Below, piece after piece: positions 9,518 to 17,583 of a stretch of DNA of 64,000 nucleotides; position 1 is the stretch's first letter; every line of letters starts with the position of its first letter. The translations under genes were made by a program, and so were the position numbers. The notes below the pieces were generated by a model. The model saw only the letters and a list, made by a program, of their open reading frames with translations, searched no databases and was not told the origin of the DNA. Source of the DNA: Flavobacteriales bacterium (GTDB lineage: Bacteria > Bacteroidota > Bacteroidia > Flavobacteriales_E > Vicingaceae); assembly GCA_020635815.1 (NCBI GenBank), contig JACJZB010000009.1, positions 1-64,000 of the forward strand, given 5' to 3'.

Positions 9518-9829
9518 TTAGCTGTTAAGAGTATCTAATAAGTCTTTCTCTATCTTATACCAGCTTTCATCATCATTACATATAACCTGATATCCAAATC
9601 CAATTTCTTCTCCTTTCTTTTTCATTGCTCTTTTATAGATGTCTTGACGCCTTAATCTTTCTTGTGCATCTTTCATTGCTTGCTCTAACTCTTTATCATA
9701 GTTAGGGTTTTCTGTTCTTATTTCATCTAAAACTTCATTATGCATCTTTTTGTGAGATACGCTTCCTATTAACCCTTTTATTAAAAAGATAAAAACCATT
9801 AAAGAAATGAAAATCAGAAATGTAGTCAT
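9518..9829 (-). CDS. Small single-pass membrane protein
   Basis: Starting at the ATG at 9829, the 103-residue product begins with one strongly hydrophobic segment (TTFLIFISLMVFIFLIKGLIG) and continues with a charged helical domain containing NPNYDKELEQAMKDAQERLRR, probably a coiled coil. It ends in a compact region with GFGYQVICNDDESWYKI. No family is recognised. A start at 9865 would add 12 residues before the membrane segment and looks less natural. Confidence 0.55.
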   Translation of the reverse strand: MTTFLIFISLMVFIFLIKGLIGSVSHKKMHNEVLDEIRTENPNYDKELEQAMKDAQERLRRQDIYKRAMKKKGEEIGFGYQVICNDDESWYKIEKDLLDTLNS

Positions 9830-10082
9830 AGATAAAAATTTTAGAATTATACAATAAATATACAAAAAATAAATAGCACAATGTGATTAAAATCATTCTA
9901 AGAAATAGATAATTATCTATATTTATATAAAAAAGATGTTTGGAAAACTAAAGCACTGTAGAGAGTTGCATGAACATTTTAAAATGCTCAACGTAGAGGC
10001 TATGACATTGCTTCAAGAGGTAAAGAAAAGAATTAGAAATAAGAGAACATCCTTCATGTCTGTAATAAGTTATACTTTGCTA

Positions 10083-10601
10083 TTATCTTTTAAATATATC
10101 ATCTATTTCTTTATCTGGAGAATTACCATTTAACATACCTAAGAATTTTTTCAATCTTGATTCATCCTTAAAAGTCAAGAAGTTTCCGAAATAACTATTA
10201 ACCATAATGGTATTGCCTATTCTTAAGATAAAAGTGCCATCATTATTACCAATAAATAACATTGACATTTCTGAAGCAAAACTATTTTGAAAGCCCATCA
10301 TTTCCCATGCTTCTTTATCCATTGCTTTAAAACGACAAATTTCTTTTTCAAATGATTTTTTATGTACTTTATTTAAATCAATCCACTTAAGTGCTGTTGA
10401 TAAACCTTCCTTTAATGACTTTGATGCAGCAGGGCCAAGTCTTTTAGATTGGGATTGAATTGTATATTCAGAATAATCTGTTTTTTGCTTCTCATAAGTT
10501 TCAATAAAAGTACCGTTTGAATTAATAAGAACAACAATTTTCTCTTGTGCAAAGAATTGAAGAGAAAGAGTTAAGTAGATAGTTATAAAAATATATTTCA
10601 T
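10083..10601 (-). CDS. Small secreted protein of unknown function
   Basis: The 172-residue product has a clear signal peptide ending LSLQFFAQ and a mature part of mixed alpha/beta character. There is no recognisable domain. The mature segment starts with EKIVVLINSNGTFIETYEK and contains a Met/Phe-rich stretch (MMGFQNSFASEMSMLF). It lies 61 bases downstream of the lipoprotein gene on the same strand and may be co-transcribed with it. Confidence 0.65.
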   Translation of the reverse strand: MKYIFITIYLTLSLQFFAQEKIVVLINSNGTFIETYEKQKTDYSEYTIQSQSKRLGPAASKSLKEGLSTALKWIDLNKVHKKSFEKEICRFKAMDKEAWEMMGFQNSFASEMSMLFIGNNDGTFILRIGNTIMVNSYFGNFLTFKDESRLKKFLGMLNGNSPDKEIDDIFKR

Positions 10602-10662
10602 TTTAAATGAATAAAAAGTTATAGAATTATTTTTTTTTAAGGTTAAAAGATGAATTAAAATT

Positions 10663-11799
10663 TTATTTAAAAGAGAATGATTTTTTTATCATTTTGATTT
10701 TAGATTGATATTCTTTTTCATTTCCAGATAAACACGTGAAAGTTAAAGTATAACTATGGTTCTTGTGAAGAACACTATTGTTATAAATAATAAGTTTTCT
10801 ACCTTTATCAATAACTGAATAATTTAAAGCAATTGACTTTTTACCATCAATTAATTCTCTTTTTTGGTTGATTTTTTTAGCTGTAGGAACACTGTTTCTA
10901 ATTACGTCAAATAAATTAGATTCATAATCATAGACTGAAATTCCTTTTGTATCTAACCATGCAGATTTATTTACATTAAAAAGAACAACAGAATTAGAAA
11001 GTGTGGAATTACCATAATCAAGTAATAAAGTACTACCGTCTGCATATTTTTGTTGAGGTTTAACTTGTTTCCAATTATTAGGGATGCTAACTCTAAGTTC
11101 TTTTAAATCAATAATTTTCATATTTGAGTTTACCTCATTTTTTTCTATTTTCAATTTTTGATTCTCTTTTATGGAGCTATTACAAGATTCCTTAATTAAC
11201 TCAAAGGCATCCATGAATCCAAGTTCACCAGCTTTTCTTAATAATTCACATGCTTCATCTTGCTTACCTAAATCTAATTTTAATAAGGCTAAAGAGTAAT
11301 AAGTTTTAATAGGTACATCTGTAAATTCAATTGCTGATTCATAGGCAATTATAGCATTCGGAACATCAGTTAATTCTTCATAAATTAAAGCTCTTGTCAA
11401 GTATAGCTCTAATATATTTTTATTTATAAGCTCTGCACTATCACAATCAATTAACGAGCCTTGATAATCTCCTAAAATTAATTTTAACTTAGCTTTTTCA
11501 AGTAAAGGTCTAATATCTGAATTGTTAAGTTTTATGGCTTGATTAAAACTTAATATTGCTTCCTTGTGATTTTCTTTTAGAACTTCAAGTCTTCCTTTTA
11601 AAGTGAATACGTATGAATTAGATTGTGATTTAGAAAGTAATACTTTAATATCTTCTTCAGCTTGAGAAAGAACAGTATCATTTAAATTATTTTCAATTCT
11701 TTGTATTAATACTTGTTCATTTATATCTCCTTTGCAGGAAAATAATGCAATAGTAATAATTAAAAAGAAAGGGAATAAATTGAAATATTTGTTGTTCAT
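10663..11799 (-). CDS. TPR-repeat lipoprotein
   Basis: The signal peptide ends in a lipobox (ALFSC, lipidated Cys at C22), so the protein is probably anchored in a membrane on the periplasmic or outer face. Residues about 58-215 hold several tetratricopeptide-like helical pairs (for example HKEAILSFNQAIKLNNSD and IIAYESAIEF), a protein-interaction scaffold. Residues 225-378 form a separate beta-rich domain (LKELRVSIPNNWKQVKPQQ) reminiscent of PsbP/DUF1795-like domains, though this match is weak. No partner is obvious from the neighbours. Confidence 0.75.
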   Translation of the reverse strand: MNNKYFNLFPFFLIITIALFSCKGDINEQVLIQRIENNLNDTVLSQAEEDIKVLLSKSQSNSYVFTLKGRLEVLKENHKEAILSFNQAIKLNNSDIRPLLEKAKLKLILGDYQGSLIDCDSAELINKNILELYLTRALIYEELTDVPNAIIAYESAIEFTDVPIKTYYSLALLKLDLGKQDEACELLRKAGELGFMDAFELIKESCNSSIKENQKLKIEKNEVNSNMKIIDLKELRVSIPNNWKQVKPQQKYADGSTLLLDYGNSTLSNSVVLFNVNKSAWLDTKGISVYDYESNLFDVIRNSVPTAKKINQKRELIDGKKSIALNYSVIDKGRKLIIYNNSVLHKNHSYTLTFTCLSGNEKEYQSKIKMIKKSFSFK

Positions 11800-11982
11800 T
11801 GGTTAAAAATTTAATCACAATTATCAAATGTAGCTTAAAATTTTGGTCAATAATAAATTGAACATCAAATAACACTACTTTTATAATTCAATCTTAATAT
11901 TTACGTTTTTAAAAATTTTACAATATCTAATCTTAAATTTATATAAAAACAAAGCCAGATATACTAACTTAAAAACAAAACA

Positions 11983-12390
11983 TTGAAAAAACTACTTTCT
12001 ATATTTTTATTACTCTTACCTATATTAATCTTTAGTCAAAGTGCTAAGTTGAACTTTAATTATTCTTTTTATGGAGATTATAATCAAGCTAAAGATGATT
12101 ATAGTTATAATATGAAAATAGATTCAGTTGCTAATGTTTCAGTTTACATTAACTCTGATAATACCAATATCATTGTAACATCTAAAAAGGACACTATATT
12201 TAATCATTATATTTTAAGCACTGAAAATGATGAAGGTATGCTAATCTTAATTACAACAAATTTAATTTATGAAGCTACCTTTATGATAGGCGAAGATAGG
12301 AATGGGATAACTATGCTTTATCACTGGGTTGACCAAACTGACCAAGTTAGAATGCATTATAAGTCAAAATACTTTTGGGGAAATTACTAA
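11983..12390 (+). CDS. Small secreted protein, TTG start
   Basis: The frame opens with TTG at 11983, directly followed by a canonical signal peptide (KKLLSIFLLLLPILIFSQ); no ATG precedes it in frame, so TTG is the likely start. The mature 115 residues are beta-strand rich and Tyr/Asp rich (FNYSFYGDYNQAKDDYSY) with no family that I recognise. The next gene on the same strand starts 39 bases downstream and also encodes a secreted protein. Confidence 0.6.
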   Translation: MKKLLSIFLLLLPILIFSQSAKLNFNYSFYGDYNQAKDDYSYNMKIDSVANVSVYINSDNTNIIVTSKKDTIFNHYILSTENDEGMLILITTNLIYEATFMIGEDRNGITMLYHWVDQTDQVRMHYKSKYFWGNY

Positions 12391-12429
12391 TAAAGCTTTT
12401 TTAAAAGATTTTTTCATTAAATTGTAGTC

Positions 12430-13437
12430 ATGAAAATTTTAATATTAGGGGTTTTTTCTTTTTGCTGTTTTTCTATTGTTTATGCAAGCCAAATTCACAA
12501 TCATAACTCACTGGATAATGACAAATTAAATGGAGAGGTTAAATCAATTATTATTTCTGAGTTTAATACTGTTGATAGTCTTGGAATATTTGTAAAAGGT
12601 GAAAGGGCAGGTCTTTATTATTCAATTAATAAATTTTATAATTTAAAAGGGAATATTATACTAGAAGAACACGGTGGTTCATCATTTATTAATTATAACT
12701 ATGATTTAGAGGATAATTTAATTGAAGAACAGTATTATGACTCGCATAAGAAAAATGAGATTATTTATAGTTATGATAACAATAAATTAATTAATCAATC
12801 ATTATATGGTTTTGTAGAGGATACTAATAAGCAAAATGTAAGGATTATCTATAATGATACGATACCTCCAGCAAGAATAAGAGTAATTAATGAGTCCATA
12901 GATTATACCTATGATTCTTTAAATAGGATGAAGATTAAAACAACAAAAAGCTATATCGATAAAAAATATGATGAGTATGGAGAAGAAACTTCCTTTTATC
13001 TTAAATCACCTCTTGTTACCAAAAATATTATAGAGTATGATACTGACAACAGAATTAAATTAATTATAAGTTTAAATAAAACTTTAAAATCTAAGGTTGA
13101 TTTTTTCTATCATAATAAAGGGCATAATGAAATTAAATCTTATTTTAATTCAGATAGTACTTTAACATATAAAGATTCAATATCCTATAATTTAGAAGGC
13201 AATATTATCAAAGAAACAATATATTATAATTATAACGGAGGCACTCTTAATCAATTTATCTATAAATATGATTCGAACCATAACGTTATTGAGTATATTA
13301 AATTGGTAAATAATGAAATAACCTTTAAACGTGTCTATAAGTATAATTATGATTTTAAAAATAATTGGATTATGAGAACTACTATGTCAGAGGGAATACC
13401 AACTTATATTCATGAAAGGAAGATTAGCTATTATTAA
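12430..13437 (+). CDS. Secreted protein with YD/RHS-like repeats
   Basis: A signal peptide (to about residue 19) is followed by a series of short repeats of the form YxxxGNIIxExxY and YDxxNRxxxxIxY, for example YNYDLEDNLIEEQYYD and YKYDSNHNVIEYIKL. This resembles the YD-repeat/RHS-like stalks frequent in Bacteroidota, which form beta-strand cages or adhesive rods. At 335 residues it lacks the polymorphic toxin tip of true Rhs proteins. Function is unknown; a surface or periplasmic structural role is inferred. Confidence 0.68.
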   Translation: MKILILGVFSFCCFSIVYASQIHNHNSLDNDKLNGEVKSIIISEFNTVDSLGIFVKGERAGLYYSINKFYNLKGNIILEEHGGSSFINYNYDLEDNLIEEQYYDSHKKNEIIYSYDNNKLINQSLYGFVEDTNKQNVRIIYNDTIPPARIRVINESIDYTYDSLNRMKIKTTKSYIDKKYDEYGEETSFYLKSPLVTKNIIEYDTDNRIKLIISLNKTLKSKVDFFYHNKGHNEIKSYFNSDSTLTYKDSISYNLEGNIIKETIYYNYNGGTLNQFIYKYDSNHNVIEYIKLVNNEITFKRVYKYNYDFKNNWIMRTTMSEGIPTYIHERKISYY

Positions 13438-13524
13438 ATAAATCTTCTCAAAGATTATATTGGATCGAAAGAAGAAAAAATATTATTTTAAACTAAATTA
13501 AAAAGAATGTTAGCAAAAATATTT

Positions 13525-13734
13525 TTAACTGAAACTTAATCCAACACGTTTTAAATTATCTATTATTTCAACTAATCCTTCACAACCCATAAAACTGATA
13601 GCAGTTATGTAATCATCTTCTAAATATGATTTGTTTGGGCAATCTAATTTATATTGCATATAACCACCTTTATACTTTTGTGTAAGTATTTTCTTTGGGA
13701 CTATTAATGTTAAGAATCTAATTGGTATGGGCAT
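13525..13734 (-). CDS. Short hypothetical ORF
   Basis: The frame encodes 69 residues. The first 24 look poorly coding (hydrophobic and Lys mix), but from the internal Met (MQYKLDCPNKSYLEDDY, ATG at 13659) the sequence reads like a compact protein with ISFMGCEGLVEIIDNL. The real product may be the 44-residue version. There is no known family, and no signal peptide if the internal start is used. It may be a remnant of a longer gene. Confidence 0.3.
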   Translation of the reverse strand: MPIPIRFLTLIVPKKILTQKYKGGYMQYKLDCPNKSYLEDDYITAISFMGCEGLVEIIDNLKRVGLSFS

Positions 13735-13847
13735 TCTTCTTGTTATTTATAGTTGAATACATTGTATTATAGAAAGTTGTAATAAACTTAATTCTAAATG
13801 AAAACTTAAGTTTATTAGTAAATGTTCATATTGTTGGTGACTAATAG

Positions 13848-14444
13848 TTACTTCAAGATATCTCTAACTCTTTTACTAGGGTATCTTAATAGTAGAATTT
13901 CTTCTGCCATTACTTTATCCTCTTTTGATATAAACTGCCAACTATCACCATTATTTTTCGACACAGCTATAGTATAACCTCCAGTTTCAATGGCTTTCAC
14001 GCCCTTACTCATCCTTACTTTATTTTTTACCTCAAAAATAATATTGTCTTCCCACATTATTTTTTTACCAATGGAATCAATGATAAATTCGTATTTAACC
14101 CCATCCTTTTTACATTTTTCAACCATTTCTTTAATAGGGTTTCCCAAATAAATTTCCTTTATATCCTCCATTGAATAACTTGGTGATTCTTTTAGAAGGT
14201 ATTCAAACATTTCAGGCATACAATAACTTAAAGCCTCATCAATATTCTCATCCAACATTGCAGAATGATAGCTATCAAATTGATTCATTAACTCAAACTT
14301 AATCAAACTATCCCCATCTTCTAAAACAATGTTATCTTTATAGATGCTACTGTCATTATATCCATCTATTTCATTTTTATCAGAACATGATAATAATACG
14401 AATAGTGCAAATAACATCTGAAATAAAAAATTAGTTTTCCTCAT
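13848..14444 (-). CDS. Lipoprotein of unknown function
   Basis: The signal peptide ends in a lipobox (FVLLSC) followed by SDKNE, so the 198-residue product is probably membrane-anchored by a lipidated Cys. The mature part has a helical first half (DSYHSAMLDENIDEALSYCMPEMFEYL) and a beta-rich second half ending WQFISKEDKVMAEEILLLRYP. The fold resembles small NTF2/DUF4864-like proteins, but I see no decisive motif. It sits 12 bases downstream of another short lipoprotein-like gene. Confidence 0.65.
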   Translation of the reverse strand: MRKTNFLFQMLFALFVLLSCSDKNEIDGYNDSSIYKDNIVLEDGDSLIKFELMNQFDSYHSAMLDENIDEALSYCMPEMFEYLLKESPSYSMEDIKEIYLGNPIKEMVEKCKKDGVKYEFIIDSIGKKIMWEDNIIFEVKNKVRMSKGVKAIETGGYTIAVSKNNGDSWQFISKEDKVMAEEILLLRYPSKRVRDILK

Positions 14445-14456
14445 AATATATCTTTT

Positions 14457-14642
14457 TTATTTATTTTTCCCCCCTCCTTTTATCAACGCTATTAAGCCAA
14501 AGATTAAAGCCATTACTAATGTAAAAATGAATCCAAATTTTATTCGTAAAATATCAAACTCAATCCATTGCTTACATCCAGATAGAGTTATTATAAGAAA
14601 TGACAGAAAGAAGATGATAAATATGTTTTTTATAGTTTCCAT
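14457..14642 (-). CDS. Short lipoprotein-like membrane peptide
   Basis: The 61-residue product has an N-terminal hydrophobic segment ending LSGCKQW, a lipobox, and a second hydrophobic segment (FGFIFTLVMALIFGLIALI) before GGGKNK. It could be a two-pass membrane peptide or a short lipoprotein. It is probably co-transcribed with the lipoprotein gene immediately downstream. The 277 bases upstream (14643-14919) contain no further gene that I can support. Confidence 0.5.
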   Translation of the reverse strand: METIKNIFIIFFLSFLIITLSGCKQWIEFDILRIKFGFIFTLVMALIFGLIALIKGGGKNK

Positions 14643-14919
14643 TTTGGTGTTTTTTAATGTCTGATTTTTTTAAATATTTATTAAATCAGTATAGATTTAT
14701 ATAAAAATAAGCAGTGGTCTGAAAGCCAAATTGAAAGAAAGGTAATGGTATACCCGAAATCCAAAATAAAACTAACAACCCACTTTTCGTGAGCGTTAAT
14801 CTATCTTTGTTGGTTTTCTTTAAAATTTACCAGTTTTCTCTTTTCCATTGATAGCTATCGCTATATTATTATTTCTACATAATCTCTAGTTATTTTATTC
14901 TACCCAAATGTACTTATTT

Positions 14920-15507
14920 TTAGAGAGTGTTTTTTGTAGCATTAATCTTAACAATAATCAACTCACTATCTTTTAATCCTTCAACTACTATTTTTTGAGG
15001 AGCTAAAGTTTGAAATACGATTAAATTCCCATTTTCAATTTTGTGTTTTTTTTGATTGGAATAAAGAGTGAATTCACCTGAATACAAATAGATAAAAAAC
15101 CAATTATTTTGAATTTCAAATTCAAGTGATTGATTTTCTAGTAATACAACAGCTTCTAGTTCACCAGTTGTAGCTTCTGTTGTCATTAAATTAAAATCGG
15201 TACACTTGCCAACCGATGTTGTTTCCCAATCGCCTTCAAATTCATCAATCTCAAATTTGGAAAGTTTTTTTGAATGCTGATTCTTGTGAGTTAAAGTTGT
15301 TTCTCCAGCTAATACCATTAGTTTTCTTGAAACATTAGGTAAGGAGGTAAATACTGATTGTTCGACATTAACAGTAGCTGTACTTAATCTAAAAGAAAAA
15401 TCTCGTTCAAAATAGTTTGAAGTTGGTGGATAAATAAAAAGTGGGGTTGTTGTACCGCCTGACCAATTACTAGTTTCAAAATTCTTGAGGATAATTAACT
15501 GTTCCAT
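14920..15507 (-). CDS. HutD/Ves-family cupin protein
   Basis: The protein shows the HutD/Ves pattern: an N-terminal NWSGGTTTPLFIYPP, then FSFRLSTATVNVEQSVFTSLPNVSR and a LMVLAGET strand, followed by DFNLM near residue 105. This is a bicupin-type fold associated with histidine utilisation and stress in proteobacteria; the biochemical role is unclear. It has 195 residues, the usual length. It lies 6 bases after the gene at 15514-15993 and is the last member of a five-gene minus-strand string. Confidence 0.8.
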   Translation of the reverse strand: MEQLIILKNFETSNWSGGTTTPLFIYPPTSNYFERDFSFRLSTATVNVEQSVFTSLPNVSRKLMVLAGETTLTHKNQHSKKLSKFEIDEFEGDWETTSVGKCTDFNLMTTEATTGELEAVVLLENQSLEFEIQNNWFFIYLYSGEFTLYSNQKKHKIENGNLIVFQTLAPQKIVVEGLKDSELIIVKINATKNTL

Positions 15508-15513
15508 TAGGTT

Positions 15514-15993
15514 TTAATTATCAGTTAAGTGTTCTAACTCTGAATTATAATCAAACTGCAAATCTTCATGTAAAGAAGATATTATTTTTTTGATAACCTC
15601 AATCTGACGTAGGTAAATATTGTATAAAGTTTGGTCGCGTTTTATTGAAGGAGTCATGTCTTTTAAAACAGTGCAAAAGTAAATGAGTAACTCAACTTCA
15701 GTTTCTTTTTTTGTAGAATAACGACAATGCTTTTTAATGTTTCGTAATATTTTACGAACACTTTTTTTGATAAAATAGTAGCTGCTTTTGTTGATTTCTG
15801 AAAACTGTTGATCAATTTCATTTTTCACACTTTGAATATAAGCCGCCTCGTCATCAACTTCATATAAAAGGTAGGTTAGAAGTTCCTTATTTTCTTTTTT
15901 AAATTTTGAAAGACGCAAACAAATCTCTAGCAATTCTTCAGGTGAACGGTGCTTTAATTCTTTTTTTATATTGCTAACCGATGCTGCTTTCAT
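15514..15993 (-). CDS. Hypothetical helical protein linked to an ABC transporter
   Basis: I do not recognise a family. The 159-residue protein is basic and almost wholly helical, starting with a KKELKHRSPEELLEICLRL segment and holding the Cys/His-poor core RKILRNIKKHCRYSTKKE. There is no signal peptide or membrane segment. Its start overlaps the stop of the ABC ATPase gene by 4 bases (ATGA type), so it is translationally coupled to the transporter and probably serves it or shares its control. Confidence 0.65.
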   Translation of the reverse strand: MKAASVSNIKKELKHRSPEELLEICLRLSKFKKENKELLTYLLYEVDDEAAYIQSVKNEIDQQFSEINKSSYYFIKKSVRKILRNIKKHCRYSTKKETEVELLIYFCTVLKDMTPSIKRDQTLYNIYLRQIEVIKKIISSLHEDLQFDYNSELEHLTDN

Positions 15994-16670
15994 ATTAGGT
16001 TTAATTTATCAATTTGATAACTTACACTGGTTAATTTCATGTCATCTTCAATGCTTTTAAAATCATTTTTGGCAACACTTTTAATAATTCTACCATTTTT
16101 TAAATGATGCAAATAATCGCAAGTTTCATTTAAAGTAGAAAAGATATGCGATGATATTATTACTGTTTTTTTCAACTCTTTTAATTTGAGTAATACTTCT
16201 TTAATCACAATATTACTTTGAATGTCAACACCATTAAAAGGCTCATCTAAAATGAAAACTTCATTTTTCTGAAGTAAAATCGCAGTAAGTGCTAATTTCT
16301 TTTTCATCCCAGTTGAATAAGTATCAGCATACTGATTTAAAGGTAAATCAAAAATATTTATTTCGTCAAAATTATCAATCACTACATTTCTAGCATTACA
16401 AAACAATTGTAGATATTCCTTGCCAGTTATTTTAGATAAAATGTAAGGGTCAGTAGTTAAAAAACCAGTTACGTTTTTTAAGATGCCATTTTCATATATT
16501 ATATCGCCATCGTATTGCTCTAAACTAGCTAAACATTTAAATAGTGTGGTTTTACCAGCACCATTTTCTCCTACAATTCCATTTATTTCACCTTCATTAA
16601 AAGATAAGTTAATGTTAGAGAGTATTTGTTTACTTCCATAAGATTTATTTAATGAATTAATTTTAATCAT
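15990..16670 (-). CDS. ABC transporter ATP-binding protein
   Basis: This is the nucleotide-binding subunit of an ABC-2-type exporter. Walker A is at 34-41 (GENGAGKT), the signature at about 118-128 (YSTGMKKKLAL), Walker B at 138-144 (VFILDEP) and the switch His in VIISSHIF at about 174. At 226 residues it is a compact single-domain ATPase. It overlaps the adjacent membrane protein gene by 8 bases; that protein is the likely permease partner. The cargo cannot be read from sequence. Confidence 0.9.
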   Translation of the reverse strand: MIKINSLNKSYGSKQILSNINLSFNEGEINGIVGENGAGKTTLFKCLASLEQYDGDIIYENGILKNVTGFLTTDPYILSKITGKEYLQLFCNARNVVIDNFDEINIFDLPLNQYADTYSTGMKKKLALTAILLQKNEVFILDEPFNGVDIQSNIVIKEVLLKLKELKKTVIISSHIFSTLNETCDYLHHLKNGRIIKSVAKNDFKSIEDDMKLTSVSYQIDKLNLI

Positions 16671-17583
16671 GTAAAATATGGGTTAGGTTTTGTGTTGAAC
16701 GAATATATAAAATAGGAATAATGATTAGTGTTATAGGAGGAAAGATTAAACTAACACTGATTAACATCCCTTGACTAATGTTTATTTCTGAAGGGTAGAA
16801 AGCATACTTTCCAAGTAAACTAACGACAACTGTCGAAATTCCAAATACACTAAAAATAACCAATAAGTAGGCTTTTTCGATGTTAATAATAGATAATGAC
16901 AGAATAATAGGCAGAATCAAAATAAAACTGTATAAAATGGCAACTTTTATTTTTTTATTGATAAACAGTTTCGGAGTTTGAGCATGAATCCAGACTAAAT
17001 GTTTTGGTTCAGGTTTGCTGTAGAAATTTAAGCATGTTAACACAATTAGTATTAGAGCAAAAATTCCAAGATTAAAATTTCCAACATAAATTGAAATAAT
17101 AGTTAAGGTGTAACTTAAAATGAACAATACATAAGTTTTACGAAATCCAGTAATAAACTCGTAAGGGTTTTTATAAAATGGAGTTGGAATTACAAATTGA
17201 AAAGAGTTTATTTTATTAAATAATGAAAGTAAGCTAGAGATTACAAGTAAAAGTATAGCTGTTATATACTCTTGTTTGAAGAGTAAGTAAATTACAAAAG
17301 GAATTGCTCCAACAATGTTCTCTAGTAAGCGAATTTGTTTGTATTTTTTTACTGTATAACAGTTTTTAAGAAATTCATTTCGTTTAACATTACCTAAAAT
17401 ATTTAAAAGCGATAAGGATATAATGGGATAAACATATTGTGCATAGATTACCTTTTCGAAAATGAAATGAGAGATAGCAACAAAAAGGAATAATACAATA
17501 CCTAAAGCTATAAAATGATTGATTCCAGATTTTTTTAATAATCTTTTGACACGTTTATATTGAAGAGCGAAGTAAAAATTCAT
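16663..17583 (-). CDS. Polytopic membrane protein, likely ABC permease partner
   Basis: The 306-residue protein is very hydrophobic with about eight predicted membrane segments, such as FIALGIVLFLFVAISHFIF and AYLLVIFSVFGISTVVVSLL. I see no family signature beyond the general ABC-2 permease look. Coding overlap with the ATPase and an adjoining start to the AsmA gene (stop at 17584, start at 17583 on the minus strand) place it in one operon. The pairing with the ATPase is an inference from position. Confidence 0.75.
   Translation of the reverse strand: MNFYFALQYKRVKRLLKKSGINHFIALGIVLFLFVAISHFIFEKVIYAQYVYPIISLSLLNILGNVKRNEFLKNCYTVKKYKQIRLLENIVGAIPFVIYLLFKQEYITAILLLVISSLLSLFNKINSFQFVIPTPFYKNPYEFITGFRKTYVLFILSYTLTIISIYVGNFNLGIFALILIVLTCLNFYSKPEPKHLVWIHAQTPKLFINKKIKVAILYSFILILPIILSLSIINIEKAYLLVIFSVFGISTVVVSLLGKYAFYPSEINISQGMLISVSLIFPPITLIIIPILYIRSTQNLTHILHD

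Noticed and set aside
9936..10133. Plus-strand 65-codon frame between two minus-strand genes
   Set aside because: Its last 17 codons overlap the end of a better supported gene on the other strand, and its composition there is that of an antisense shadow. The first 45 codons could be a remnant, but there is no start context or family support.
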